From Pseudomonas putida (lineage in GTDB: Bacteria; Pseudomonadota; Gammaproteobacteria; Pseudomonadales; Pseudomonadaceae), in the NCBI RefSeq assembly GCF_025905425.1, contig NZ_CP109603.1, positions 4,046,501 to 4,110,500 of the forward strand: DNA of 64,000 nucleotides. Reading direction: 5' to 3'. Below the pieces are notes generated by a model. It was not told the DNA's origin. It saw only the letters and a list, made by a program, of their open reading frames with translations, and searched no databases. Below, one piece after another: positions 1 through 9,267 of the stretch (position 1 is its first letter; every line of letters begins with the position of its first letter). The position numbers and the translations under genes were made by a program.

Positions 1-66
1 AATCGTTCCCGCATAATCCCGCGACTGACCTTCGAAAAATGGAGAAATTGGGGAACCTTTGCCCCA

Positions 67-423
67 ATGTGCACAATGACTTACACGCTCTACGGCATCA
101 AAGCCTGTGACACCATGAAAAAGGCGCGCACCTGGCTAGAAGACAAAGCCATCGGCTACGAATTCCACGACTACAAGACCCAGGGCATCGACCGTGACAG
201 CCTGAACCGCTGGTGCGACGAGCACGGCTGGGAAGTCATCCTCAACCGTGCCGGTACCACCTTTCGCAAGCTCGACGATGCCAGCAAGGCCGATATCGAC
301 CAGGCCAAGGCTGTCGAGTTGATGCTTGCCCAGCCCTCGATGATCAAGCGCCCGGTACTCGACCTGGGCGAGCGCACCCTGGTTGGTTTCAAACCTGAAT
401 TGTATGCCGCAGCACTGGCCTGA
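67..423 (+). CDS. ArsC-family (YffB/Spx-like) thioredoxin-fold reductase
   Basis: Small cytoplasmic protein of the ArsC/Spx fold. The N-terminal GIKACDTMKKA segment carries the single redox cysteine followed by D-T, as in YffB-type proteins, and a KRPVLD segment matches the conserved RP motif near the C-terminus. It lacks the CX3C of classical arsenate reductases, so arsenate reduction should not be assumed; members of this subgroup are poorly characterised thiol-dependent enzymes. Two ATGs compete: position 67 has a GGGGA about 11 bases upstream, while position 76 (MTYTLYG) matches the usual family start. It lies 41 bases upstream of dapD on the same strand and is probably cotranscribed with it. 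Confidence 0.85.
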   Translation: MCTMTYTLYGIKACDTMKKARTWLEDKAIGYEFHDYKTQGIDRDSLNRWCDEHGWEVILNRAGTTFRKLDDASKADIDQAKAVELMLAQPSMIKRPVLDLGERTLVGFKPELYAAALA

Positions 424-464
424 GCCCGTCTGCGCCTCCACCCTATTTCGCACGAGGTAATCAC

Positions 465-1499
465 ATGTCCAATACCCTGTTCAGCCTGGCCTTCGGTGTC
501 GGCTCCCAGAACCGCCAGGGCACCTGGCTTGAAGTCTTCTACGCACAACCGCTGGTCAACCCGAGCGCCGAACTGATCGCGGCCGTTGCCCCGATCCTCG
601 GCTACGAAGGCGGCAACCAGGCCATTGCGTTCAGCAACGCTCAAGCGGCGCAACTGGCCGAAGCCGTGAAAGGCATCGATGCCGCCCAGGCTGCCCTGCT
701 GACCCGCCTGGCCGAAAGCCACAAGCCGCTGGTCGCCACCCTGCTGGCCGAAGACGCGGCCCTGACCTCGACCCCAGAGGCCTACCTCAAGCTGCACCTG
801 CTGTCGCACCGCCTGGTCAAGCCGCACGGTGTGAGCCTGGCCGGTATCTTCCCACTGCTGCCAAACGTTGCCTGGACCAACCAGGGCGCCGTCGACCTGG
901 CCGAGCTGGCCGAGCTGCAACTGGAAGCGCGCCTGAAAGGCGAGCTGCTGGAAGTGTTCTCGGTGGACAAGTTCCCGAAGATGACCGACTACGTGGTCCC
1001 GGCTGGCGTGCGTATCGCCGACACCGCCCGTGTGCGCCTGGGCGCCTATATCGGCGAAGGCACCACCATCATGCACGAGGGCTTCGTCAACTTTAACGCC
1101 GGCACCGAAGGCCCAGGCATGATCGAAGGCCGTGTCTCGGCGGGCGTGTTCGTCGGCAAGGGTTCGGACCTGGGCGGCGGCTGCTCGACCATGGGCACCC
1201 TTTCCGGTGGCGGCAACATCGTCATCAAGGTCGGCGAAGGCTGCCTGATCGGCGCCAACGCCGGTATCGGCATCCCGCTGGGCGACCGCAACACCGTCGA
1301 AGCCGGCCTGTACATCACTGCTGGCACCAAGGTGAACCTGCTCGACGAAAACAACGAGCTGGTTAAAGTGGTCAAGGCCCGCGACCTGGCCGGCCAGACC
1401 GACCTGCTGTTCCGTCGCAACTCGCTGAACGGCGCGGTGGAATGCAAGACCCACAAGTCGGCCATCGAGCTGAACGAGGCGTTGCACGCCCACAACTGA
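465..1499 (+). CDS. dapD: 2,3,4,5-tetrahydropyridine-2,6-dicarboxylate N-succinyltransferase
   Basis: Catalyses the succinyl-CoA-dependent acylation of tetrahydrodipicolinate, a committed step of the succinylase branch of meso-diaminopimelate and lysine synthesis in the cytoplasm. The 344-residue length fits the long Pseudomonas-type DapD. The N-terminal half is family-specific; residues of about 170-290 show the glycine/isoleucine-rich hexapeptide pattern of a left-handed beta helix (for example GAYIGEGTTIMHEGF and LGGGCSTMGTLSGGG). A GAGG Shine-Dalgarno lies just before ATG 465. The partner gene dapE is also in this window, at about 10.9 kb. A strong terminator follows. Confidence 0.97.
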   Translation: MSNTLFSLAFGVGSQNRQGTWLEVFYAQPLVNPSAELIAAVAPILGYEGGNQAIAFSNAQAAQLAEAVKGIDAAQAALLTRLAESHKPLVATLLAEDAALTSTPEAYLKLHLLSHRLVKPHGVSLAGIFPLLPNVAWTNQGAVDLAELAELQLEARLKGELLEVFSVDKFPKMTDYVVPAGVRIADTARVRLGAYIGEGTTIMHEGFVNFNAGTEGPGMIEGRVSAGVFVGKGSDLGGGCSTMGTLSGGGNIVIKVGEGCLIGANAGIGIPLGDRNTVEAGLYITAGTKVNLLDENNELVKVVKARDLAGQTDLLFRRNSLNGAVECKTHKSAIELNEALHAHN

Positions 1500-1527
1500 G
1501 AACTCCCCACGGGTTCGAAGTGTTAAG

Positions 1528-1562
1528 ATCGGGTCTGGCGCACTCACGCCAGACCCGATTTT
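1528..1562 (+). terminator. Rho-independent terminator after dapD
   Basis: A perfect 13-base-pair stem (ATCGGGTCTGGCG, 1528-1540, with its complement at 1547-1559) encloses a 6-base loop and runs straight into TTTT. It sits 29 bases after the dapD stop and ends 14-20 bases before csdA, so csdA probably has its own promoter or depends on readthrough. Confidence 0.9.
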
Positions 1563-1575
1563 CATTCCAGGCCCC

Positions 1576-2787
1576 GTGATCATGTTCCAGCCCTCCCCCT
1601 GGCGTGCCGACTTCCCCGCCATCGCCGCCCTGCAACGGCAGCACCAGACCTACCTGGACAGCGCCGCCACCACCCAGAAGCCCCAGGCCCTGCTCGATGC
1701 CTTGAGCCACTACTACGGCCACGGCGCCGCCAACGTACACCGTGCCCAGCACCTGCCCGGCGCGCTGGCAACCCAGGCGTTCGAAACCAGCCGTGACAAG
1801 GTTGCCGCCTGGCTCAATGCCGCCGAATCGCGGCAGATCATCTTCACCCACGGCGCCACCTCGGCGCTGAACCTGCTGGCCTATGGCCTTGAACACCGTT
1901 TCGAAGCAGGCGAAGAAATTGCCGTCAGCGCCCTGGAGCACCACGCCAACCTACTGCCCTGGCAGCAACTGGCGCAGCGGCGCAACATGCGTCTGGTCGT
2001 GCTGCCAGTGGACGCGCATGGCCGCATCGACCTCGACCAGGCCTTGCAGCTGATTGGCCCGCGCACGCGCGTGCTTGCCGTCAGCCAGTTGTCCAATGTG
2101 CTGGGCACGTGGCAGCCGCTGCCAGCTTTGCTCGCCCATGCTCGCGCGCAAGGCGCGCTGACCGTGGTCGATGGCGCCCAGGGTGTGGTGCACGGGCGCC
2201 ACGATGTGCAGCAGTTGGGCTGTGACTTCTACGTGTTCTCCAGCCATAAGTTGTACGGCCCTGAGGGCGTCGGCGTGCTCTATGGCCGCCCGCAGGCGCT
2301 GGAGCTGCTGCGCCACTGGCAGTTCGGCGGCGAAATGGTGCAACTGGCCGACTACCACAACGCCAGCTTCCGCCCGGCCCCGCTGGGCTTCGAGGCAGGT
2401 ACTCCGCCCATCGCTGGTGTGATCGGCCTGGGCGCGACCCTTGATTACCTGGCCAGCCTGGATGCCATGGCGGTCAACAATCATGAATCCAGCCTTCATC
2501 AGCACCTGTTGCGCGGGTTGGCCGACCGTGAGGGTGTGCGGGTGCTGGGCTCACCCCAGGCGGCCCTGGCCAGCTTCGTCATCGACGGCGTGCACAATGC
2601 CGACATCGCTCATCTGCTGACCGAACAGGGCATTGCGGTGCGCGCCGGCCATCACTGCGCCATGCCATTGCTCAAAGGGCTGGGGCTGGAAGGGGCGATT
2701 CGGGTGTCGCTGGGGCTGTACAACGACAGCGACGACCTGCAGCGTTTCTTCGTCGCCCTCGATCAAGGCCTGGAGTTGCTGCGGTGA
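1576..2787 (+). CDS. csdA: Cysteine desulfurase, CsdA/SufS type
   Basis: PLP enzyme that removes sulfur from cysteine as an enzyme-bound persulfide for Fe-S cluster or thiocofactor assembly. Class V aminotransferase fold over 403 residues. The Schiff-base lysine lies in FSSHKLYGPEGVGVLYG (residue about 225), and the catalytic cysteine in RAGHHCAMPL (residue about 361), the group II (SufS/CsdA) arrangement. The GTG at 1576 and the ATG at 1582 are both possible starts; the difference is two residues. The stop overlaps the start of a SufE-like acceptor gene, and tcdA is immediately downstream. That is the E. coli csdA-csdE-csdL association and favours CsdA over SufS, as no suf genes are present. 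Confidence 0.92.
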   Translation: MIMFQPSPWRADFPAIAALQRQHQTYLDSAATTQKPQALLDALSHYYGHGAANVHRAQHLPGALATQAFETSRDKVAAWLNAAESRQIIFTHGATSALNLLAYGLEHRFEAGEEIAVSALEHHANLLPWQQLAQRRNMRLVVLPVDAHGRIDLDQALQLIGPRTRVLAVSQLSNVLGTWQPLPALLAHARAQGALTVVDGAQGVVHGRHDVQQLGCDFYVFSSHKLYGPEGVGVLYGRPQALELLRHWQFGGEMVQLADYHNASFRPAPLGFEAGTPPIAGVIGLGATLDYLASLDAMAVNNHESSLHQHLLRGLADREGVRVLGSPQAALASFVIDGVHNADIAHLLTEQGIAVRAGHHCAMPLLKGLGLEGAIRVSLGLYNDSDDLQRFFVALDQGLELLR

Positions 2788-3194
2788 ACCTGCCCGTGGC
2801 CGCCCAAGCGGCGCTGGACAGTTTCGAACAGGCCCGAGGCTGGGAGCAACGTGCGCGGCTACTGATGCAGTGGGGTGATCGTCTTGAACCGCTGAGCGAC
2901 GCCGACAAATGCGACAGCAACCGCGTACATGGCTGCGAAAGCTTGGTGTGGCTGGTGGCTGAACAGCATGACGGCCAGTGGCAGTTCAAGGCCAGCAGCG
3001 ATGCGCGGTTGCTGCGCGGGCTGCTGGCGTTGCTGCTGATACGGGTGCAAGGCTTGGCCACTAGCGAGCTGGCTGATCTGGATTTGCGCGACTGGTTCAA
3101 CCAGCTAGGGCTGGAGCGGCAACTGTCACCCTCGCGCAGCAATGGGCTGCATGCGGTGTTGCTGCGGATGGCAGAACTCACTTCCAGCCACTGA
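2784..3194 (+). CDS. csdE: SufE/CsdE-family sulfur acceptor
   Basis: Small cytoplasmic sulfur-acceptor protein that takes persulfide sulfur from the desulfurase and raises its activity. The acceptor cysteine is C51 in the NRVHGCESLVWL segment, the family signature. The gene starts with GTG inside a GTGA overlap with the csdA stop, so the two are translationally coupled. At 136 residues it has normal family length. It ends facing tcdA, with a REP palindrome in the gap. Confidence 0.92.
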   Translation: MNLPVAAQAALDSFEQARGWEQRARLLMQWGDRLEPLSDADKCDSNRVHGCESLVWLVAEQHDGQWQFKASSDARLLRGLLALLLIRVQGLATSELADLDLRDWFNQLGLERQLSPSRSNGLHAVLLRMAELTSSH

Positions 3195-3205
3195 ATGGTG
3201 GGACT

Positions 3206-3296
3206 TTCTTCGCGGGCAAGCCCGCTCCTACAGGAACTGCACAGGCCCTGAGTAGTGCACAGCCTCTGTGGGAGCGAGCTTGCCCGCGAAAAGGGA
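3206..3296. repeat. REP palindrome pair between csdE and tcdA
   Basis: Two facing copies of the P. putida-type REP unit (core CGCGGGCAAGCCCGCTCC) separated by about 30 bases, with the right copy carrying one change (GAGCGAGCTTGCCCGCG). It fills the gap between two convergent genes and could act as a bidirectional transcription end and mRNA-stabilising hairpin. Confidence 0.85.
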
Positions 3297-3302
3297 ACAG
3301 GT

Positions 3303-4112
3303 TTACTCGGCTTTGACCCGTTCAGAAGGCCGCCTGGCCCCCGCCACCAGTTTTTCCACCGCCTTGCTGGCCGCGACCATGCCAAATGTCGCGGTCACCA
3401 TCATCACCGCGCCAAAACCACCCGAGCAGTCCAAGCGCACGCCCTCACCGACGAAGCTCTTCTGCAGGCAAACGCTGCCATCGCCCTTGGGGTATCGCAG
3501 CTGCTCGCTGGAAAACACACACGGCACGGCGTAGTTACGGCTGACATTGCGCGAAAAGTTGTAGTCGCGGCGCAAGGTAGAGCGCACCCGCGAGGCCAGC
3601 GGGTCGTTGAAGGTCTTGTTGAGGTCACCGACCTGGATTTGCGTCGGGTCGATCTGCCCACCTGCGCCACCGGTGGTGACGATGCCGATCTTGCGCCGCT
3701 TGCACCAGCCAATCAGTGCAGCCTTGGCCATCACACTGTCGATGCAGTCGATGACGAAGTCGAGCTCCTCGGTGATGTACTCGGCCATGGTATCGCGGGT
3801 AACGAAGTCAGCTACCGCATGCACCGTGCAAGCCGGGTTGATCGCCCGCAGGCGCTCGGCCATGACCTCGACCTTGGGCCGACCCACTTGCCCTTCCAAG
3901 GCATGGGCCTGACGATTGGTATTGCTGACGCAGACATCGTCAAGGTCGAACAGGGTAATCTCGCCCACGCCACTGCGCGCCAACGCCTCGGCCGCCCACG
4001 AGCCCACCCCGCCGATACCGACGATCGCTACATGGGCCTGTTTCAGCCGTTGCAGGCCATCGTCGCCATACAACCGGGCAACGCCGGCAAAGCGTGGATC
4101 TTCTGTGCTCAT
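3303..4112 (-). CDS. tcdA: tRNA threonylcarbamoyladenosine dehydratase (CsdL/TcdA)
   Basis: E1/ThiF-family ATP-dependent enzyme that cyclises t6A37 to ct6A in ANN-decoding tRNAs. It has a Rossmann nucleotide-binding motif (VAIVGIGGVGSWAAEALARSG, near residues 35-55) and the family's hydrophobic C-terminal segment (GGFGAVMMVTATFGMVAASKAV). The start at 4112 (MSTEDPRF) gives 269 residues, the usual length; the open frame extends 17 codons further but without conservation. Convergence with csdA-csdE fits the known link, in which CsdA/CsdE support TcdA function in E. coli. Confidence 0.94.
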   Translation of the reverse strand: MSTEDPRFAGVARLYGDDGLQRLKQAHVAIVGIGGVGSWAAEALARSGVGEITLFDLDDVCVSNTNRQAHALEGQVGRPKVEVMAERLRAINPACTVHAVADFVTRDTMAEYITEELDFVIDCIDSVMAKAALIGWCKRRKIGIVTTGGAGGQIDPTQIQVGDLNKTFNDPLASRVRSTLRRDYNFSRNVSRNYAVPCVFSSEQLRYPKGDGSVCLQKSFVGEGVRLDCSGGFGAVMMVTATFGMVAASKAVEKLVAGARRPSERVKAE

Positions 4113-4245
4113 CTTGCTACCCCGAAGCTCATACCTCAAAAATCGGCGCGCATTATATGCCAACGGCGCCAGTGGCCTCCATCGTTAGGAAAGTGCCGGC
4201 CAATCCTGCTTTAATATTCAATCAATTCGACAGATCTGGAAGACA

Positions 4246-6837
4246 ATGTCATCACGCAAATTCGGCCTCAACCTGGTTGTGGTCCTGGCCATCGCTGCGC
4301 TGTTCACCGGGTTCTGGGCGCTGATCAACCGCCCCGTTTCCGCGCCAGCCTGGCCGGAACAGATCTCCGGCTTCTCGTACTCGCCGTTCCGCCTGGGGGA
4401 AAGCCCGCAAAAGGGCCAATACCCCAGCGACGACGAGATGCGCCAAGACCTGGAACAGATGAGCAAGCTGACCGACAGCATCCGCATCTATACCGTGGAA
4501 GGCACCCAGGCGGACATCCCGCGCCTGGCCGAGGAATTCGGCCTGCGGGTGACCTTGGGTATCTGGATCAGCCCCGACCTTGAACGCAACGAGCGTGAAA
4601 TCGCCACCGCCATCGAACTGGCCAACACCTCGCGCAGTGTGGTGCGGGTGGTGGTTGGCAACGAGGCCCTGTTCCGCGAAGAAGTCACCCCCGAAGCGCT
4701 GATTCAGTACCTGGACCGGGTACGCGCAGCCGTCAAGGTCCCGGTCACCACCAGTGAGCAATGGCATATCTGGAAGGAACACCCGGAGTTGGCCAAGCAC
4801 GTCGACCTGATCGCCGCGCACATTCTGCCTTACTGGGAGTTCGTGCCGATGCAGGACTCGGTGGAGTTCGTGCTCGACCGCGCCCGCGACCTCAAGCAGC
4901 AGTTCCCGCGCAAGCCACTGCTGCTCTCGGAAGTCGGCTGGCCGAGCAACGGCCGCATGCGCGGTGGCGCCGATGCCACCCAGGCCGACCAGGCCATCTA
5001 CCTGCGCACCCTGGTCAACACCCTCAACCGCCGTGGCTACAACTACTTTGTCATCGAGGCCTACGACCAGCCCTGGAAAGCCAGTGACGAAGGTTCGGTG
5101 GGGGCGTACTGGGGCGTGTTCAACGCCGAGCGCCAGCAGAAGTTCAACTTCGATGGGCCGGTGGTCGCCATCCCACAGTGGCGTGCCCTGGCGGTCGCTT
5201 CGGTGGTGCTGGCGATGATTGCCCTGATGGTGCTGTTCATCGACGGCTCGGCCTTGCGCCAACGCGGCCGGACCTTCCTGACCTTCATCACCTTCCTGTG
5301 CGGATCGGTGCTGGTGTGGATTGCCTACGACTACAGCCAGCAATACAGCACCTGGTTCAGCCTGACCGTGGGCGTGCTACTGGCCCTGGGTGCGTTGGGC
5401 GTGTTCATCGTCCTGCTCACAGAGGCCCACGAACTGGCCGAGGCGGTATGGATACACAAACGCCGTCGTGAATTCCTGCCCGTGCAGACCGACAGCGCCT
5501 ACCGGCCCAAAGTGTCGGTGCATGTACCGTGCTACAACGAGCCACCGGAAATGGTCAAGCAGACCCTCGACGCCCTGGCCGCGCTGGACTACCCCGACTA
5601 TGAAGTGCTGGTGATCGACAACAACACCAAAGACCCGGCCGTGTGGGAGCCACTGAAGGCGCACTGCGAGAAGCTCGGCGAGCGTTTCAAGTTCTTCCAT
5701 GTCGCACCCCTGGCCGGCTTCAAGGGGGGTGCGCTCAATTACCTGATCCCACACACTGCCAAGGACGCCGAAGTGATCGCGGTGATCGACTCGGACTACT
5801 GCGTCGACCGCAACTGGCTCAAGCACATGGTGCCGCATTTCGCCGACCCGAAGATCGCGGTGGTGCAGTCACCGCAGGACTACCGCGACCAGCACGAAAG
5901 TGCCTTCAAGAAGCTGTGCTACAGCGAGTACAAGGGCTTTTTCCACATCGGCATGGTCACCCGCAACGACCGTGACGCGATCATCCAGCACGGCACCATG
6001 ACCATGACCCGGCGCTCGGTCCTGGAAGAGCTCGGCTGGGCCGAGTGGTGCATCTGCGAGGATGCCGAGCTGGGCCTGCGGGTGTTCGAAAAAGGCCTGT
6101 CGGCCGCCTACGCCCACAACAGCTACGGCAAGGGCCTTATGCCCGACACCTTCATCGACTTCAAGAAGCAGCGCTTCCGCTGGGCCTACGGCGCCATCCA
6201 GATCATCAAGCACCATGCCGGCGCCCTGCTGCGTGGCAAGGGCAGCGAACTGACTCGCGGCCAGCGCTACCACTTCCTGGCCGGCTGGCTGCCGTGGATC
6301 GCCGACGGCATGAACATCTTCTTCACCGTCGGCGCACTGCTGTGGTCGGCGGCGATGATCATCGTCCCACACCGGGTCGACCCGCCGCTGATGATCTTCG
6401 CCATCCCGCCGCTGGCGCTGTTCTTCTTCAAGGTCGGCAAGATCATCTTCCTGTACCGCCGGGCGGTCGGGGTCAACCTCAAGGATGCCTTCGCCGCCGC
6501 GCTGGCGGGGCTGGCGTTGTCGCACACCATTGCCAAGGCGGTGTTGTACGGGTTCTTCACCAGCAGCATGCCATTCTTCCGCACGCCCAAGAATGCCGAC
6601 AGCCATGGTGTGCTGGTGGCGCTCTCCGAAGCACGCGAAGAACTGTTCATCATGCTGCTGTTGTGGGGCGCGGCGCTGGGCATCTATCTGGTGCAAGGGC
6701 TGCCAAGCTCGGACATGCGCTTCTGGGTCGCGATGCTGCTGGTGCAGTCGTTGCCGTACCTGGCGGCATTGGTGATGGCATTGCTGTCGTCGTTGCCAAA
6801 ACCTGCCGAGAACAACGTCGAAGCACAAGCCACGTGA
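4246..6837 (+). CDS. ndvB: NdvB-like membrane beta-glucan glucosyltransferase
   Basis: Large inner-membrane protein (863 residues) likely to make periplasmic or cyclic beta-glucans. Layout: an N-terminal membrane helix; a GH17-like glucanosyltransferase/hydrolase domain at about 40-290 with VVGNEAL and LLLSEVGWPSN; two or three helices; a GT2 domain at about 420-650 with the DSD metal-binding motif (AVIDSDYCVD), ICEDAELG and a Q-x-x-RW motif (KKQRFRWAYG); then several C-terminal helices. In P. aeruginosa the orthologous ndvB (PA1163, from memory) neighbours dapE and contributes to biofilm-specific antibiotic tolerance. Here a pilus operon separates it from dapE. A GGAAG ribosome site precedes ATG 4246. 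Confidence 0.88.
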   Translation: MSSRKFGLNLVVVLAIAALFTGFWALINRPVSAPAWPEQISGFSYSPFRLGESPQKGQYPSDDEMRQDLEQMSKLTDSIRIYTVEGTQADIPRLAEEFGLRVTLGIWISPDLERNEREIATAIELANTSRSVVRVVVGNEALFREEVTPEALIQYLDRVRAAVKVPVTTSEQWHIWKEHPELAKHVDLIAAHILPYWEFVPMQDSVEFVLDRARDLKQQFPRKPLLLSEVGWPSNGRMRGGADATQADQAIYLRTLVNTLNRRGYNYFVIEAYDQPWKASDEGSVGAYWGVFNAERQQKFNFDGPVVAIPQWRALAVASVVLAMIALMVLFIDGSALRQRGRTFLTFITFLCGSVLVWIAYDYSQQYSTWFSLTVGVLLALGALGVFIVLLTEAHELAEAVWIHKRRREFLPVQTDSAYRPKVSVHVPCYNEPPEMVKQTLDALAALDYPDYEVLVIDNNTKDPAVWEPLKAHCEKLGERFKFFHVAPLAGFKGGALNYLIPHTAKDAEVIAVIDSDYCVDRNWLKHMVPHFADPKIAVVQSPQDYRDQHESAFKKLCYSEYKGFFHIGMVTRNDRDAIIQHGTMTMTRRSVLEELGWAEWCICEDAELGLRVFEKGLSAAYAHNSYGKGLMPDTFIDFKKQRFRWAYGAIQIIKHHAGALLRGKGSELTRGQRYHFLAGWLPWIADGMNIFFTVGALLWSAAMIIVPHRVDPPLMIFAIPPLALFFFKVGKIIFLYRRAVGVNLKDAFAAALAGLALSHTIAKAVLYGFFTSSMPFFRTPKNADSHGVLVALSEAREELFIMLLLWGAALGIYLVQGLPSSDMRFWVAMLLVQSLPYLAALVMALLSSLPKPAENNVEAQAT

Positions 6838-6845
6838 AACAGGCC

Positions 6846-6864
6846 GGGGCCGCCTTGCGGCCCT
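6846..6864. terminator. Possible bidirectional terminator between ndvB and usher
   Basis: GGGCCGC-CTT-GCGGCCC stem-loop (6847-6863) lies in the 36-base gap between the convergent ndvB and usher genes. It has no clear T-run, so it may rely on other factors. Confidence 0.4.
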
Positions 6865-6873
6865 GGTTACGCC

Positions 6874-9267
6874 TCAGGTCACATGGCAAAGTGCCGAGAC
6901 GGATTCGTAGTATTGATCCGGGTCCGGGCGGTCGCTGAGCTCGAACTCCAAGGCGCAGCCCGCATCATCCGCCAACGTGACGTGATAACGCTCATCGGCC
7001 TGGTAGTCATGCAAGAAGATCAGCCCGCCTGACTGAACCGTGGTGACGAAACTGCCCGCCGCGTTCACTACCGACGCCCCATCCCGCAGGGCCTGGCCGT
7101 CGCTGCGCATCGCCTGCAACAAGGCCCTACGCGTCTGCTCGACCTGGAAGTCCAGCTGGGCGACAGCGCCGCGCCCGGCCCGAATGATGCCCAGGCTGTT
7201 CGCTATTTCTACGTTGCGTGGCAGGCTTTGGGTGCGCACCTGCACCCGGCTGTCGGAATAAGGCCGCACCTGCGCGGCCACTGCCCGGCCCTTGCCATCG
7301 GTTTGCACGGGCCCGCCAGGTGTATCCAGTTGCACCCCCGCCAGCCCACCGACGTTTATCAATGCGAACGTGTCCTGAAGTGGGTAGGGAGAAAAAGTCA
7401 CCCCTTGTTCATGCGCGAGCGCCCCACCGCGCAGGTTGGCACTGAAGACACGGGCACCTTCGCCACGGCTTGAGTAATCCACTTGCGCCTGATTGAAGCC
7501 TGTCGTCAACGATGCACCCACGGCCGATTGCACAGCCTGATGGCGGCTGTCGTGGTTCCCACCCACTCGATAGGAAAAGCGCTCGTTGACACGCTCCCGC
7601 AACACCGCGGACGAACGGTAGTCACCTCGCGCACCCCTTGACGAGGTATGCAGCCTACGGTTCCCTCCCAGCGGCAGGCTCATGCTCAGGTAGGCGAGTC
7701 GGCCATCATGCCCAGCCCCCTTCAGTTGCCAGTCGACACCTGCCGACAGCGACAGTTGGCCAATACCCCCTGCCCAATTGAGGTAACCACGGCCGACAGG
7801 TTGACCATTTCGAACGCGCGACTGGCTGATGCCGGTACTGAAGGCACCTGCCCTGGTCCCGCTCCAGGAAAACCCGACACTGACCTGGTCGCGCTGTCGA
7901 GCGGACTCGCTGGCCCCTTCCGCCGTCTCGAGGATATCGCGGTAGGCACGGCCCTGCACCCCATAAGCAGCGTTGGCCCGTACGCCATCGCTCACTCGCT
8001 GAGTGACTGCGAACTGGCCTTGAAGACCTGTTCCGCCATTGGCGGCCCGCGAATGGCGCAAGGTCCACTGTGCCTGCGCTTGCGGCCACGGTTGCATGCC
8101 AAGGGCAAAACCGCTGGCATGATACTGCTCGGTCGCCAACAGGCCACTGGCCACGGTCACCCCCTTGAACAGGCCCCCGCTCCACCCCGCACCCAGGGCC
8201 CAAGGCCCAGGCGAACGCTCGCTGTCTCGCAACTGCCCAGCCCCGAACTGGAAGCCGTCAGACAGGCCGTCACTCAGGGGCGTGGCAGGCAGGGTGACAT
8301 GACGTTGCTCACCGTCGGCTTCGTGCACGGTCATTTCCAGGTCTGCGAACGCATCGGCCTGTTCGGGGCTCTCGAAAGAGAATGGCCCGGGCGGAACCAC
8401 GCTTGTGTAAACCAGGCGGTTGCGTTGACGGACCTCCACCCGTGCCTGGGTCCGCGCAATCCCCTGGATTTCGCGCCGCTGACGCAGGTGGCTCAACGCT
8501 TTCTCGGAAAACACCTGCACACCCTGTACCGATACCCCCGAGAGCACAGGGTTGAACAAGTGAATCTGGCCGGCCTGCAACACGGCAGCGTGCGTTGCGA
8601 GGGTACGCTGGGCATAGGCATCCAGTGCAACGAACTGCCTGGTTTGGCTGTTGTAACTGCCCAGCTGGCGGCTTCGCACTATCCAGTCACCCATGTTGGC
8701 CCCCAGTTCGGTGCGCGCCGTCCAGGCCTGGTGCTTGGCACCCACAGCGCGGCTGTCCAGCAGCGAGACATCATAATTAACAAGGCCTGCCACGCCCCCG
8801 GTGTCATAAGGTGCAAGGCCAGCATCCCGACCGATCGGCAACAACGCCTGCGTGGGCACGATCAGGCTGACGGTAGCGGTCTGCGGGTTTACCTGCAGCT
8901 CGCTTTGCGGATAAAGGCCGGCCAAGTCGATGCAGCCTGATGGCGAGTGCTCGCTCCCCACTGGCGGTGCTTGCATGCCGGCCGCTTCGAACAGGGCTGC
9001 ATCAAGGCACAGGTCGCCCCCTTCGAGAAACGCTGCGTAAACCTGCCCAGCACGTTTGCCATTCACCTGCAGGCTCACCTTGTGCTGGCCTGGCGTAAAG
9101 CGAGGCGCATCCTGAAAGTAGGCTGCCAGCTCGGCGCTCAAACCTCGCTGGCGCAACAGTTCAGGGTCAAAAGTGGCGCCTGCACTGGCCCTGCTATCAG
9201 CTATCGGCAAAGCGCAACAGAGTGTCAATAGGCAACGTCTGACGGCCGCATGAATGCCCCCATTCAC
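6874..9267 (-). CDS. Fimbrial outer-membrane usher (PapC/FimD family)
   Basis: Outer-membrane assembly platform of a chaperone-usher pilus, 797 residues. Signal peptide at about residues 1-30, then the N-terminal periplasmic domain that accepts chaperone-subunit complexes (FDPELLRQRGL, LCLDAALFEAAGM), the beta-barrel with plug domain, and C-terminal domains ending with a conserved cysteine pair (GCALEF and SALCHVT). It starts with GTG inside a GTGA overlap with the chaperone stop, so translation is coupled. It is the last gene of a three-gene minus-strand operon; no further subunit or adhesin gene follows before ndvB. Confidence 0.94.
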   Translation of the reverse strand: MNGGIHAAVRRCLLTLCCALPIADSRASAGATFDPELLRQRGLSAELAAYFQDAPRFTPGQHKVSLQVNGKRAGQVYAAFLEGGDLCLDAALFEAAGMQAPPVGSEHSPSGCIDLAGLYPQSELQVNPQTATVSLIVPTQALLPIGRDAGLAPYDTGGVAGLVNYDVSLLDSRAVGAKHQAWTARTELGANMGDWIVRSRQLGSYNSQTRQFVALDAYAQRTLATHAAVLQAGQIHLFNPVLSGVSVQGVQVFSEKALSHLRQRREIQGIARTQARVEVRQRNRLVYTSVVPPGPFSFESPEQADAFADLEMTVHEADGEQRHVTLPATPLSDGLSDGFQFGAGQLRDSERSPGPWALGAGWSGGLFKGVTVASGLLATEQYHASGFALGMQPWPQAQAQWTLRHSRAANGGTGLQGQFAVTQRVSDGVRANAAYGVQGRAYRDILETAEGASESARQRDQVSVGFSWSGTRAGAFSTGISQSRVRNGQPVGRGYLNWAGGIGQLSLSAGVDWQLKGAGHDGRLAYLSMSLPLGGNRRLHTSSRGARGDYRSSAVLRERVNERFSYRVGGNHDSRHQAVQSAVGASLTTGFNQAQVDYSSRGEGARVFSANLRGGALAHEQGVTFSPYPLQDTFALINVGGLAGVQLDTPGGPVQTDGKGRAVAAQVRPYSDSRVQVRTQSLPRNVEIANSLGIIRAGRGAVAQLDFQVEQTRRALLQAMRSDGQALRDGASVVNAAGSFVTTVQSGGLIFLHDYQADERYHVTLADDAGCALEFELSDRPDPDQYYESVSALCHVT

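Noticed and set aside
171..1622. 483-codon open frame antisense to dapD
   Set aside because: Shadow of a high-GC gene; dapD fits the family over its full length, while this frame has no recognisable domain or ribosome site.
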